A DNA stretch of 64,000 nucleotides, taken from positions 3,628,544 to 3,692,543 of the forward strand of contig JARWIR010000042.1 of NCBI GenBank assembly GCA_029959085.1. Reading direction: 5' to 3'. The stretch's first letter is position 1. Every line of letters begins with the position of its first letter. Shown here one piece after another: positions 35,500 through 47,243 of this stretch. The position numbers were made by a program, and so were the translations under genes. Source of the stretch: Nemophila menziesii. Taxonomy: Eukaryota; Streptophyta; Magnoliopsida; Boraginales; Hydrophyllaceae. A model generated the notes under the pieces. It ran no database searches and had not been told where the DNA came from. It saw nothing but the letters and a program-made list of their open reading frames with translations.

Positions 35500-36198
35500 A
35501 TGGCGAACCTGTGGGTCCGGAGTACTAATTTGGTGGCAGGGCCGAGTCACTTCGAGGTCACTGTAGTGTACTACAATGAACGAATCTCAGTTGTTGTAAG
35601 TAGAGACCCCGAAATAATCAACGTTTGGATCGCAGATACTGAGAGAATCTACGGCCTCGATCCCAACAATCTAATCATAGGGATAGAAGTTGTCCACTGG
35701 CCGACATCATTCGGTGGCAATGCAGAAGTAATCTCCACCCTTCAACTCTGCCTAGGTGATCGGTGTCTCATTTATCTGCTCAATCATGTTCGACGTCTTG
35801 ACATTCCTCAAGAGCTCTTTAACTTTCTTGATAACAGTGATTATACGTTTATTACTCGTTCTAATAAGCCTACAATTATTCGAAGTTTGTGGCATTATTA
35901 TGAGTTTGAATTCGGGAGACACCATAATTTTTTCGAACTCGGGGAGTTAGCTTGTCTTTGGATTCGCAGTATAGTTCCTAATTTTTGGGTTCCTGATTCT
36001 ACTATTCATGATACAAGTAGATTGGCAAATATAATACTTCGCCGAAATATTCTTAGCCTCGATTGGGTGATTACCATGACAAACCAGGAAACAGGGAGGT
36101 TCATTAATGCACAAGTTATGTACGCTGTTGTTATGGTATATGTTACCCTTGAAGTTGGAAGGTTTCTAGTCAACAGATTAATAACAGACTCAGACTAA
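35500..36198 (+). CDS. Werner-exonuclease-like protein lacking catalytic residues
   Basis: An intact single-exon frame of 232 residues with a clear ATG. CATATAAAT at 35373-35381 could be a TATA box. It aligns with the intact exonuclease-like proteins downstream through STLQLCLGDRCLIYLLN, PQELFNFLDNSDYTF, FELGELA and the C-terminal YAVVMVYVTLEVGRFL. The catalytic set is lost: Exo I reads GIEVVHW (E63, V65), the Exo II aspartate is missing, and Exo III YxxxD reads YAVVM. It pairs with the protein encoded at 14403-15107, with which it shares ISVVVS and TERIYGLD. The open frame despite catalytic loss suggests either a retained non-catalytic role or young decay. Confidence 0.75.
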   Translation: MANLWVRSTNLVAGPSHFEVTVVYYNERISVVVSRDPEIINVWIADTERIYGLDPNNLIIGIEVVHWPTSFGGNAEVISTLQLCLGDRCLIYLLNHVRRLDIPQELFNFLDNSDYTFITRSNKPTIIRSLWHYYEFEFGRHHNFFELGELACLWIRSIVPNFWVPDSTIHDTSRLANIILRRNILSLDWVITMTNQETGRFINAQVMYAVVMVYVTLEVGRFLVNRLITDSD

Positions 36199-36858
36199 TG
36201 CTTCTGGCAAGTTTATAAATTTACTAATCTTGCTTAGTAGTATATAAATTTGCAAGACGAAATCTCTTGAAACTATTCCATTTTAGATTAATTATTGGTG
36301 AAATGTATTAATCTATATATAAGATCATAAAAATTAAATTTGGGATTCTTTGTTTATTCACCAAATTCTTTTAGATGATTTATTGGAATTTTATAACCAA
36401 CAACAAATTAAGTGGCTTGTATTATTTGCAATTGCATGCACCTATGCAGCCACATAAGCATATTGCGTCCACCTTATCTGCATTCAGGAGTGTATTTGTA
36501 ATAAAGTAAAAATTTCTTCTACTTGCTATTTTAGTGAATCTTAAAGTTATTTATAATAAGAGTAATGATATATACCACCTAAAATCATACCACTCAAATA
36601 CCATTCAAAAACGTGGTGTGGATTTATTAGTAACAAATAACAAATCACTAATCAGATCAAGAAATTAAATAAATTAACGATTTATTGTCAACCAATGCAC
36701 GTCACGTCGTTGGATGGTATTTTCATTGCGACTTCTTATTCGAGAAATATACATTCTATTGTCTCAAACCTTTCCAAATATTTCTATTGAAAATAAAGGC
36801 TACAATTAATCTATGTAAACCCCTAATTGTTAGTACATGCTCAATCCATAAGTTTATA

Positions 36859-37113
36859 CTTTATCCGTTTCAAAATGTTTGTCCACTTTGTTTTTCACAC
36901 GAATTAAGAAAATTAATTATTACAATCTTTATTACAAAATTACCTTTCATAAGTGTCTTGATATCTTAAATGTGTATTGGAAATATAAATTTTAATTTTT
37001 TAATAGGGGTAGTAATGAAAAAAATTGGAAAAAAGTGTTTTGAAATATTAAGTGGATAAATATATTGAAACACCAATTTTAGTAAATGGATAAACATTTT
37101 GAAACGGAGGGAG
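36859..37113. mobile_element. Stowaway-type MITE
   Basis: The left end CTTTATCCGTTTCAAAATG and the right end, reverse complemented CTCCCTCCGTTTCAAAATG, are flanked by TA on both sides. Length is 255 bp. Confidence 0.82.
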
Positions 37114-37389
37114 TATGAAATTTTTTGTGTTTAAATATGATGAATACTAAAATCTTTATCTGTGAAATGATTTGATCTTTAGTGGAGTAATGGCCCTCAT
37201 GATTTCATGCCAAATATAGTAGACAAAGGTGGGGAACCATCAGACATGAATGATATTATTAAATTTATACTCAAAATGAAATTGATTAGCTCTTCCCATG
37301 AATCTGTATTGAAGCTATTATAAGGATTTTGAAAGCAATAGTTGAGAATTCTTCTTGAGAAGAGCTGCTAAAAGATAAATGATCTCTAC

Positions 37390-37690
37390 CTTCAATGTTT
37401 TTACGACAAAAATATGCATAAATGATCAACATTGAGTCTCAAACTTAGTATTCTATGTTTGGTGTCAATTCTATCAAGACAAGAAATCCAGCTACACAAT
37501 TTATGTTTAGGGATATTTGTATTAAGCCAGGTGATTTTATTCCAGTAAACTTTACTATGATTGATTCTAACTCGATCAAGAATCTTCTTAAAGGAAAGTC
37601 TAGATTTATTGCATTCAGACCATATGATTTCATTATGATCTAAGGAAAGAATAGAAAATTGAAGATGGTTGATGATACCTTTCATAGATG
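37390..37690 (-). pseudogene. LINE 3'-end fragment (zinc-finger RVT region)
   Basis: The minus-strand frame gives VYWNKITWLNTNIPKHKLCS and DRIDTKHRI, the pattern of the zf-RVT domain found after reverse transcriptase in plant LINEs. The order relative to 34.1-34.8 kb means these are separate insertions. Confidence 0.65.
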
Positions 37691-37811
37691 GTTAAGTATG
37701 CCATCTTATTTTGATAAATTATGATTTCACTTATTTGTTTTTCCATAGTCTTGCTTTATATATATTTTTATGAAATTTCATACTTTAATTATTAATTATC
37801 TATCCTACACT

Positions 37812-38264
37812 CAGGGGTGGAGCCACATGCATCACAAGGGAATGCCATGGCCTCTCCTGTTTTTTTTATAAAAAAATTGATCCTTTATAAAAAAAAAAAA
37901 ACTATTTTGTCCCTGAAATTTTAGAAAATCTTCATTTAGCATTTTTCTAAATTTTCAAAATCTTTATTCGGTTTCCTCTAAAATGTTTAGAACTTTCATT
38001 TGGTCTTTTAATTTTTAAAATCTATTTTTATTAGACTTATAGTTATTTTTTTTTTTTAATAAATTATATGTTATTTTGTATTAAATAAAAGATAACCAAT
38101 TTAAAAAATTATATTAGGACTTATAGTACAGTTTTATATAATATAAGAATTTATTTTGTAACATTTTTATAATATATAGTGCAAATAAGTCTAAAAAGAA
38201 AAATCCGGGTCGTTGCGCCCAAACCCCCTTAGTCCCCCTACCAAAAAATTTTGACTCCGCCCTT
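37812..38264. mobile_element. Non-autonomous hAT element
   Basis: The ends CAGGGGTGGAGCCACATGC and, reverse complemented, CAAGGGCGGAGTCAAAATTT lie inside a perfect 8-bp duplication CCTACACT (37804-37811 and 38265-38272). Length is 453 bp and it is non-coding. Confidence 0.9.
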
Positions 38265-38315
38265 GCCTACACTATGAAAGTATTCATACCATTATTAACT
38301 TTTTCTTTTTTCGTT

Positions 38316-38595
38316 ACATAGGAGAGCCACCTTGAACTCGGAGTCATTGACTCAGTTCGAACCTGCACCACTAGATCGGATGACCAAGACCTTGGTCAGT
38401 GAGCTAATCCCACCTAGTTACCATTATTAACTTTATAATATTAACTTTATGAGAGATGAAATTGTATGGTTAATCTCTAATATTCATTAGCTTTTTTTTT
38501 TCTTTTACATAAGGAGCCATTGAATCAATTCGTACCACTAGATTGGATGATCAAGGCCTAGAGCTAATCCCAATAGGTTATTAGCTTTTTTTAAA
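38316..38595 (-). mobile_element. Two tRNA-derived SINE-like copies
   Basis: On the minus strand the copy at 38316-38415 has GGGATTAGCTCACTGACC (box A-like) and GGTTCGAAC (box B). A diverged copy at 38505-38595 repeats GGGATTAGCTC and ATCCAATCTAGTGGT. Neither folds as a full tRNA. Confidence 0.5.
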
Positions 38596-38956
38596 TTCAA
38601 GGAAAAATTTATTCTATGGGATAAATCCAAATCTATAGTTCTTGTGGACAAATTTCTTAATATTTGATAAAATTAAAATCTCATCAGTCACACATTTGTG
38701 CATGGACGTGCTCTGTTTTTTTGTACGTGGACGTGCTCTACCAAGTAGTACTACTAAATCGTACCCTCCTTTCTCAATTAAAGAGAGTAACGTCTATATA
38801 AATGATTAAAATAAATTCCGAGCACGCACGACGTCGTTAAGTGTAACGGCTTTTGGAATCCAGAAGCTTCTGCACACACCATAAATAACCAGTACTCCCA
38901 CAACATTCCTTCACTAAAACTTCTCCATTACGAAAACTGAAAAACTAAAAACGAAG

Positions 38957-39607
38957 ATGACCATCACCGTTTACAAGTATGACAACAATGAAGACGACGA
39001 TCTCAATGAGTACAACGTTCACTTTAACGGAGAAAACATTCGCACTCTCGTTACTTCCGAACCACATGAAGTCGCCGACTGGGTCTCCACCATCGAGTAC
39101 ATACACCGTTATCGTCTCGACCGTTTAATCGTTGGCTTGGACATCGAGTGGCGTCCAAACAACCGTTATTACACCAACCCAGTCGCCACTCTCCAACTCT
39201 GCGTTGGCCGGCGATGTCTCATCTTCCAACTCCTTTACTGTTCCGACAATGGATACCCACCGGAGTTGCTTAACTTTCTCGGCAATGAGGATTATACTTT
39301 CGTCGGCGTTGGTGTGGATCGAGATCTCCAAAAGTTGTATAATGATTATGGTATTCAAGTGGGTGGAAACGTTGTGGATTTGGGTGAGTTGGCAGCTGAT
39401 AGATACGAAGATTCTCGTTTGAGGAACGCTGGTTTGAAAAGCTTGGCTAGTGCTGTTCTTGATCAGGAAATCGACAAGCCAAGATGGGTTACATTGAGTA
39501 GGTGGGATCAACCTTGGTTAACTCTAGAGCAAATTAAATATGCCTGCCTTGATGCCTATGTTTCTTTTGAAATTGGAAGGGTTCTCAATGCATATGATGG
39601 GGTCTAA
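38957..39607 (+). CDS. Werner-exonuclease-like 3'-5' exonuclease (catalytically complete)
   Basis: A single-exon protein of 216 residues with a DEDDy exonuclease domain that would remove nucleotides from 3' ends. Exo I is GLDIEW (D62, E64), Exo II is VGVGVDRDLQKL (D123), and Exo III is YACLDAY (Y195, D199), preceded by SRWDQPWLTLEQ as in WRN/WEX proteins. There is no helicase, transit peptide or membrane segment. TATATAAA at 38795-38802 is a plausible TATA box. It is convergent with the gene at 40440-41042, with 832 bp between their stops. The nearest Arabidopsis relative I know of is the WEX-type exonuclease, but this protein is shorter; its substrate (DNA or RNA) is unknown. Confidence 0.9.
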   Translation: MTITVYKYDNNEDDDLNEYNVHFNGENIRTLVTSEPHEVADWVSTIEYIHRYRLDRLIVGLDIEWRPNNRYYTNPVATLQLCVGRRCLIFQLLYCSDNGYPPELLNFLGNEDYTFVGVGVDRDLQKLYNDYGIQVGGNVVDLGELAADRYEDSRLRNAGLKSLASAVLDQEIDKPRWVTLSRWDQPWLTLEQIKYACLDAYVSFEIGRVLNAYDGV

Positions 39608-40439
39608 ATCATGTATTTCCTTATTACTTTTGAACCCAATGCAAATAAGTGTGGAACTCTTTGTTAAGTATCTCTAGGTATTATGTTATATTAATATCTT
39701 TAGGAATTTGTGTTTGGATTTTCTGGGAAATGTTATTTCATTTTGTATGAAGCTTGAGCATAGTTGGGATCATGGTTAGTTTATAATGGATAACATATAT
39801 GTTTTTCTTTGTTACTCTATTATTGGTTTATTTACTATGGTATGATTTAGTTGTGAAGGTATTGCATTTAATTTAATGGTGATGGTTCAGTAAGATCACC
39901 AAAAAATTGTTGGAATTAGTAATTTTTGAAATCTAAAATTATAGATATATTTTTAGATGGCACATATTTAGTATATTTGGTACTTTTTTTAAAAAAATAT
40001 TTATGGATTTAAAATCAATTAAAAAGCTCGTAAGAACTCGGATGAATATTTTATGTTTTTGAGTTCTATATTTGAAGAGGGATTAGAGTTTTATAAAAGT
40101 GAAAAGCGAATGGGAAACAAACTCATAGATTTAAAGGAACTCTCAAAGCATAACAGAACATTAAAGAGAAATTGAGAATATTGCGTTTTTAAACATTAGA
40201 GAAGTAGATCAGTGAGAAAAATCCAATATTCTTATCTAGAACTAGAAGGCAGAAGGTTCAGAACGTAAACCATAATTCATACATCTCATACATTATCCCT
40301 ACAAAAAACCACCATATGATATAATAATCCAGTAATGGACTCAAAAACTCCAATTTAAAACTCTAGCTAATTAAAACCATTTTTCATTTTTTTTCCAGTT
40401 CACCCAAAAACTAGCTAGCTAGAAACATCTCCAACATTA

Positions 40440-41042
40440 TTAATATGCAGAAGCATTAAGAACACTTCCAATTTCATATGAAACAAATGCATCAAGAGTA
40501 GCATACACAACTTGTTCTGGAGTCAACCAAGCATGATCCCATCTACTCATCCTAACCCATCTCGGCTTCTCCAATTCTTTACCAAGAACAACACTAGCCA
40601 ACCATTTCAAACCAATATTCACCAACCCATTATCGTTATACAAGTAACCAGCTAACTCACCCAAATCCACTACATTTGACCCGACCTGAATCTCATAATC
40701 CTCATACAACTTCTGCACATCGTTAAACACACCTACACCCACAAAAGTGTGACTTGGGTGGTTCAGAAAGTTGAGCAATTTCGTTGGCATGTTTTCATAA
40801 GGATAGTGAAGTAGTTGAAAAATGAGGCATCGATGACCCACACAGAGCTGAAGAGTTGCGGCCGGGTTGTTGTAGAAACGGTTGTTCGGACGCCACTCAA
40901 CGTCTAAGCCAACTATCACTCGACGGGAGTTGGGGTGGAAAATGGACTCTATTTCAAAAATCCACTGAGTGACTTCGTATGGGTCGTGAGTGACAAGAGT
41001 TCGGATCGTGTCGTCATAATATTCAACGGCGTACTCCGGCAT
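40440..41042 (-). CDS. Werner-exonuclease-like 3'-5' exonuclease (catalytically complete)
   Basis: A single-exon frame. I take the ATG at 41042 (MPEYAVEYYDD, 200 residues) because it aligns with the N-terminus of the paralogues; an upstream in-frame start at 41102 would add 20 residues. The DEDDy set is complete: GLDVEW (D47, E49), VGVGVFNDVQKL (D108) and YATLDAF (Y180, D184). It closely resembles the protein at 38957, from which it differs mainly at the N-terminus and around residues 130-145. The head-to-head 3' ends suggest an inverted local duplication. Role is as for its neighbour; the cellular target is not evident. Confidence 0.88.
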   Translation of the reverse strand: MPEYAVEYYDDTIRTLVTHDPYEVTQWIFEIESIFHPNSRRVIVGLDVEWRPNNRFYNNPAATLQLCVGHRCLIFQLLHYPYENMPTKLLNFLNHPSHTFVGVGVFNDVQKLYEDYEIQVGSNVVDLGELAGYLYNDNGLVNIGLKWLASVVLGKELEKPRWVRMSRWDHAWLTPEQVVYATLDAFVSYEIGSVLNASAY

Positions 41043-41102
41043 AGTGTGGTTGAAAGTGTTTGGAAGGAGAGATGAGATGAAATGAAATGGGGAGTGAGTC
41101 AA

Positions 41103-42977
41103 TACTGATGAGTGTGGTACAATACGGTTAATGAGGAGTTTTGAGTTTTCCGTGTTAAAAAACCATGATATCCACGTGTCTCCAAAGTTGCCATGTCTAA
41201 TACTCCTATATCATTCTATTCTCATATATCTTTTAATATTATTATTTTTAAAGATTTTTATTATAAAATATTAAAAGGTAAATTTTTTTACTTGAAATAT
41301 AACTTTATAACGACTAGAGTCTTGGTTATCTTTATATAGAATCTAAAAATGACATTTTTATATAGAAAAATAATATATATATAACTTTATAATGTAAATT
41401 TTATTTCTTTCACTGAAATTGTGTTCCTATACACGGCATATCATATTGTAATTATAGTCTCGAATATTTCTCGAAAAGAATAATATTATCAATGTTTAAG
41501 ACATTGAACTCTTTCACACCTATAATATCTACATATCATATATACTGTATTGTGACAAAATAATTCTTAATAAATAACAAAACAATTAAAACAATATGAA
41601 CTAAACATCGGGAGATACAGCGGACAATTTGATCAATATCACTGCTTTTAGGTTCAAGGAGATCAAATTACAAAGTACGAACAATTAATTACAGACATAT
41701 ATGAAGATATAAACATCATCTCGAATAAAGATTATGTCAATCAGAGTTTACAAATTAACAACAACATATATCATAAAAGAAAGGAGCAAATAGTACAACC
41801 TTTGGCAAGAAATGAAAAATTGAAACAGATCGTTGACAAAACAGGCACACCTAAAATCAAAGGTAATCATTATTCTCTCGATTTGGGTTTTTAAGTTTAT
41901 TATGAAATTAGATATAATGAGGAGGGCACAGACAATGGGTCTGTGATGGCGATTTTTAACATTTCTAAGAAAATTAACACGGTGGGGAAAAGTCTCGATA
42001 TTAATATTAAGTATAAAATGAAGCATCTTTCTTTAGTTTATAAGAATTATAAGGAACATAGATGTCATCTTGTACTAGAGCAGGAACAACAGTTAGTAGT
42101 GAGATATTGGAATTGGAAGAATTTTGCATAAGGTATTTTGATAAATAAAGGGAAGGAACCGGGAATGAGGAATTGGAGTATAGGGGGAAATGGGCCAGAC
42201 TTTGTCAGGTATGGTTCCAATTTACGATATATTGTGGGATAGGGATAATCGGTAAAAAGGATACTATTCAGTTCCCGTACAAATACCACCCTCGGCATGT
42301 CCTCTTCGTGGTTCAAACCCAAATTTGGGAGGACTTCTGGTGTTTTGCACTGGGGCAAGTCACGATAGCGATGCTAATCATGATTAAGTACCTCCTCTGG
42401 TTCTCGGTTTTTGTGTGTGTGGTGTTGGTGATGTTCCTTTCACGAGGGTTCGGAAAGGTGCGAGGGGTTATAAGACTTGCGATCTACGAACGGATTGGTG
42501 TTCAATCTCGACGACTAGCACATTTTGTGATCTACGATGGTTACAGTGGGATAGTTGGATGATAGGTGTTCAGATGGGTAGTCTGCCTAGTTTATTTTAT
42601 GTAAATATTGGTACCGTAGATAGTGGTTGTAATAACTCGGTTTGAAGTAATAAAAGTGGATTTTCGACCAAAAAAAATAACAAAACAATTGTCTCGGTGT
42701 AATAGACATACATAGAAGACTTACTAGTAAAAAAAGTTTTATAAAAAAAAATCAGATAATTCACCTAGGAATTTCAATATACTATAAAACCAATACAAAA
42801 TTAAGACAAACAATGTATGGGATATACCTAAATTTTACCATTAGCATTCAAATCACCCAAAAAATTTCATAATTTCCCCTAAATATTTGATAATCTATTT
42901 TAATTTTTCATCTTTTTATTTATTATAAAAAATTATCATTACAACTTTAATAAATACACATGAAAATAAAGACTTCC

Positions 42978-42980
<3 letters not shown>
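41103..42980. other. No recognised gene; unassigned open frames
   Basis: Mostly AT-rich DNA. Between about 41890 and 42650 the sequence is GC-richer and contains overlapping open frames up to 129 codons (plus strand 42173-42562), but none resembles a known family and the frame switches repeatedly. It may be a decayed gene such as an F-box remnant; that is a guess. Confidence 0.35.

Positions 42981-42986
<6 letters not shown>

Positions 42987-43029
<43 letters not shown>
42987..43029. repeat. (AT)n microsatellite
   Basis: About 21 AT dinucleotides. Confidence 0.95.
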
Positions 43030-43034
<5 letters not shown>

Positions 43035-43369
43035 AAAAACGTTAGACTAGAAAAAATAACATGGTTGCCTTAAATGAAAATTAGTTTCCAAACCTGTACA
43101 GTGTACGAGAACACAAAACTAGTAAAAAATAAAAAATAAAATTGTAAAGTTATATTTTAGTCAAAAAAATTATTTTTAATATTTTATATTAAAATTATTT
43201 GAAAATGATAATAATAAAAGATACATGGTAAAGTAATAGAATGATACATTACATATGTCAACAATGAAATGACACATGTTAAAAATCAAATGACACATGT
43301 CAACTTTAACCATTGATTCTAATTATGTAGATAGCTGAGTATGAATTATTTTAATTAATGTTTTTAGAA

Positions 43370-43760
43370 CCTGTACACCTCTAGATTGACCTAAGTCGTT
43401 ATACTATCACCCTGTCGGGGAGTTTAGGGACTAAACCAGTTCATATTTGTTAGGTGTTCGGTAGTGATCCTAACGGGCTTGCCTAACCAGATAGTCATAT
43501 AGGGTTAATTCATATCGCTAGCTTTTGCGTAGAATAATATTACCAAAGGATTTGTAAGAGTGTGACAACCTTCTAAGCTACCCTAATAAGAGTTAGAATG
43601 ATAATAGAATCTCGATTAGTTGTAACGACCCAAGTCGCCCTATTAAAAAGATTTATCGATTCAGTAAGGTAGGCACATACTAGCAAATCAAGCTAGTCTC
43701 TCATCCATTTTTGTGATATTATATATTGCATTCTTAGTTCAATTTCTCAATTGCATTGTA
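43370..43760. repeat. LTR-like fragment, relative of the block at 50.5 kb
   Basis: It shares ACTATCACC..GGGGAGTTTAGGGA, TAGTGATC..GGGCTTG and CAACCTTCTAAGCTACCCT with 50560-50800. No internal retroelement domains adjoin it, so it is probably a solo or truncated LTR. Confidence 0.55.
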
Positions 43761-43849
43761 ATTCTCATTTTAATAGTAGACGAATATTTATTCTTGATTT
43801 TTGTCTTTAGTTTAAACATTCAAAATCATCTACACTTTCATAAAATTTG

Positions 43850-43936
43850 TTTGTGGCTTTTAGTAGGAAGGGGAGATTAGGGAGGTGTAGTTAGGTCTTA
43901 GGGGTGTGTCTTCAAGACCTTTTGCGTAATAAACTC
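43850..43936. repeat. Orphan right end of the 6.6-kb Pack-MULE family
   Basis: The sequence from TTTGTGGCTTTTAGTA to CAAGACCTTTTGCGTAATAA and ACTC matches the right terminus at 8530-8615. No matching left end was found nearby. Confidence 0.55.
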
Positions 43937-46900
43937 ATATTTTTATTTATTCCAGTTATACACAAAACAAAGTTTTGTGTATAGTACACAAAATTACATT
44001 CCTAATCTCAAACCTCTATTTGATTTTTTTGTGATTTTTACGTGTTACATCGATACATAAAATTATGATTATTATGTTACAATATCACATAAACACTAAT
44101 AAAATTGAGGACATTGGTTAAATATTGACGATAAATGATCACCAAAAGGAAAAAGAGGAACAAATTGTCCCTTGTCATAATACAACACATTTAATCGATA
44201 AGAATTATAAAAATCTATAATTTTGATTAAGCTTTCACAAAGATAAATCCTTATCTTATCATCATCACCATTCCATTACATCTATGAAGTTTCCATTTTT
44301 ACTTGAACAAGCATCAATCTCTCATCAACACTACCTAAGGATGGCAATGATTACAGTTGAAAACCAAAATTGTTGATAAACGAACCGATTAAAAACCAAG
44401 TTATATAACCATGGTTAATACCATTAAGTTATGATTTTGAAAAATGTAACTGATGGTTAAAACCGTTAGATTATAGTTTTTGATAAAAACCGAATAAACG
44501 AAAACCGTTTACTATCATATATATTATCAAAATTTATAATTATCTAGGTAAAATTAGATATATTGAAATTCAAAAACTAAAATCCAAATACTAGATTTAA
44601 CCTACTAAATAATAAATATGCAATTTAATCAAATACTAACACAATTTTTTACCTGAAATATTTCAAGTACCTTTAGTAGGTCTACAACTTAGCAAATTGA
44701 GTTCTTTACTAACTAATATTTCAATAACTTGATATCTTTTCTCTAGTCTAGGTACTGACACTTATGTATCTAATGTTGGATCTTGGCCTCAATTTAAAAT
44801 TAGGTTAAAAACTAATCAAGTAAAATGGTGTGAAGGGTTAAACAGGGTAGCCAAAGTTATCTTCCAACCAAACATATGTGTTCTAGTTTAATCGCTCTTT
44901 CTAGTCGTCAAAGAGATTACTGGTGTTATTTTGGGTTAGAAATTTATGGGTTAAAAAGGATTGATAAGTTGATGAAAGGCAACACATTGGGCGAAACCAT
45001 TGATTAGTTTTTAAAGGATGGTTACACAAGCTGCTTAAGGAGATTATGGAAATTTATGTGACCAATTAGTTGCAAATTAATGAGAAGTTATAGTCTGGAT
45101 TATAGAAAAGACTTATACCATCAAATAATAAAGAACTTACTCATGTATTTTGAACAAAACCAATATACTTATTTAATCTAGTTGTTTAAATTTTTTGGGC
45201 AAATTAAGATTTTGGAAACTTATATTAAATTCTAAATTAAATATCACTCAGATGAACAATGTATACAAGAGTTTGATGAAAATACTAGTGTTGAAGTCTA
45301 ACAAGAAAAACTAATTAAAACATTTTTTTATTGTTTAAACATTTTTATCACCAAAAAAATTAAATATACAATTAAAGGGTCTAAGCGAAAAATATCTTAA
45401 CCTTTGCAAATTAAAATTCACTCATGATTAATGCTTTATATTGTGATAAATGATGGGTCCCATTTTCTATCAAGAGAAGGTTTTATTAATAATGTACTTC
45501 TACAATTGCACCATTATTGTATACATTTTACATCCTCTTTTAAGAGATAATTTCTAATAAGGTCAGTAACCCAATAAATCGTATTCCAAAAGGTCCAGCT
45601 AAATAGTTTGTTTTAATAAGGTCTAAAATATCATTTAACTGATATAATATCTCCCACAATATCCTTCTATTTACATCAAAACAGACGGTTAGCAAAAAAA
45701 CAAAAAAGATTGAGTAGTTCCTAATGTCATGCATTTAATCATATCTAATGCAAGTAAATCGTTACCATGACGATTTTGTCGGATTTTATGGAGCATATAT
45801 ATCAATAGATAGCTATTTACTTCAGCAAATACGAATTAAACACAACAACCTAGAAAATATACACACACAAAAATGCTTACCATATTCAAGTTATTATCGT
45901 CTAATACAGGTATGTAATTAATTTTTGTGTGCAAATAAATAAGATTGTTTAGATCGACTACATGATTTTTAAGTTAAAGTGAAACGAGGTATTACCTCGT
46001 TTCAATGTTTTAAATGGATTCACATGTGTATTGGAATGACACGCCAAATTAATGAAAACAACCCAACAAATGAATTTTACAGGTATTTTGGAATCTGATT
46101 TTACATCATCAATCCACCAAATTATGTCACCGAACCCATTATTGTCGCTTTGAAAGGCATATAACTTTGGTGATTATCGTTGGCAATTGCCGGAGTCATA
46201 ATCTTCATCGTATAACCTACACTTTGGTTGCCTAACACGTGCCTTTTTTACCATTAACACAGCTCCATTCAAGACTCGTGCTCCTTTTACCTTTTCATCA
46301 CCACCATCGTCTTAATTGGGACCTCTATCAGGCAATTTTTTTACTAGTTTGCTTCCAATTTCAGGTGAAACGCCTGCCGCTATTGTCTTAGCCGATTCAT
46401 CATTCTTTTTTGTTGGATTAGTACGACCAGAACGCCTAAGTGGGATACGATGTTAGATAGGATAGCCAAATTGATTTTCTTCGACGAGTGTTTTAACTTA
46501 TTTTTTATCTTTTAGTTACTTTTATCATAATAAATATTAGGTTGTGTTGAATACGAAAGAATGGTTTAAAAGGATAAGGCATCTAGCTGCGGCACCATTT
46601 AAAAGTCTTTAAATCATCATTTGTTACCAATGTGCATGCTCTATCACGAGTAAATTACACTTAAGGGTAGTTTGGACCATAATTTTTAATAAAATTGACT
46701 GAATCTTATAAAATAATTTTGTTCGGTTATATAACCTTTTTGAGTAAAAAAACTTTATAAAACCAGATAAATTAATACAACAATCCCTTATGTTTATCCT
46801 TATCCTATTTCACCAAACGTTTTATACATTTTAGTTATCACTATTAGGCCAAAACCATATATTTCATTTGTTCCCGTCTTTTTTGTTTTTTGTTCAAATA

Positions 46901-47243
46901 TTTGTTACCGTGAAATAAAAGTATATTTGATCTAATGGAGTTAAAATCATCGACCATAATAGTCAAGATATGAATAATTGAAATGTATTATGTGTTGGAC
47001 TCAACCAGGCACAAATACAAGTGATCACATTAGTAGTTTATCCTAAATAAAAAGAATTTAGGATAAAGGTACATGATTGGGCTTGACCAATAAAAGAATT
47101 TTTGGTGAACGCGTGCGTATAATAAAGGCGTTTAGGTCTCACTTTTGAAGATTCTCTCAGCGCCCAATAGAAATACTCCCTTTGACACAACAATCACTGC
47201 TTTACTCTTCTTCTCTCAAATTCTCAGCTTTTCAAAATCATCC
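43937..47243. other. Mostly gene-free stretch with one protein-like patch
   Basis: AT-rich DNA. Around 46080-46470 the minus strand reads like coding sequence in pieces, for example RRSGRTNPTKKNDESAKTI and RQPKCRLYDEDYDSGNCQR, interrupted by stops. I do not recognise the family. A hAT-like start (AAGGATGGCAATG) lies near 44337. No intact gene. Confidence 0.35.

Noticed and set aside
42173..42645. Possible gene in overlapping 129- and 76-codon frames
   Set aside because: No recognisable domain, no consistent frame and no plausible splice structure; kept only as an unassigned region.
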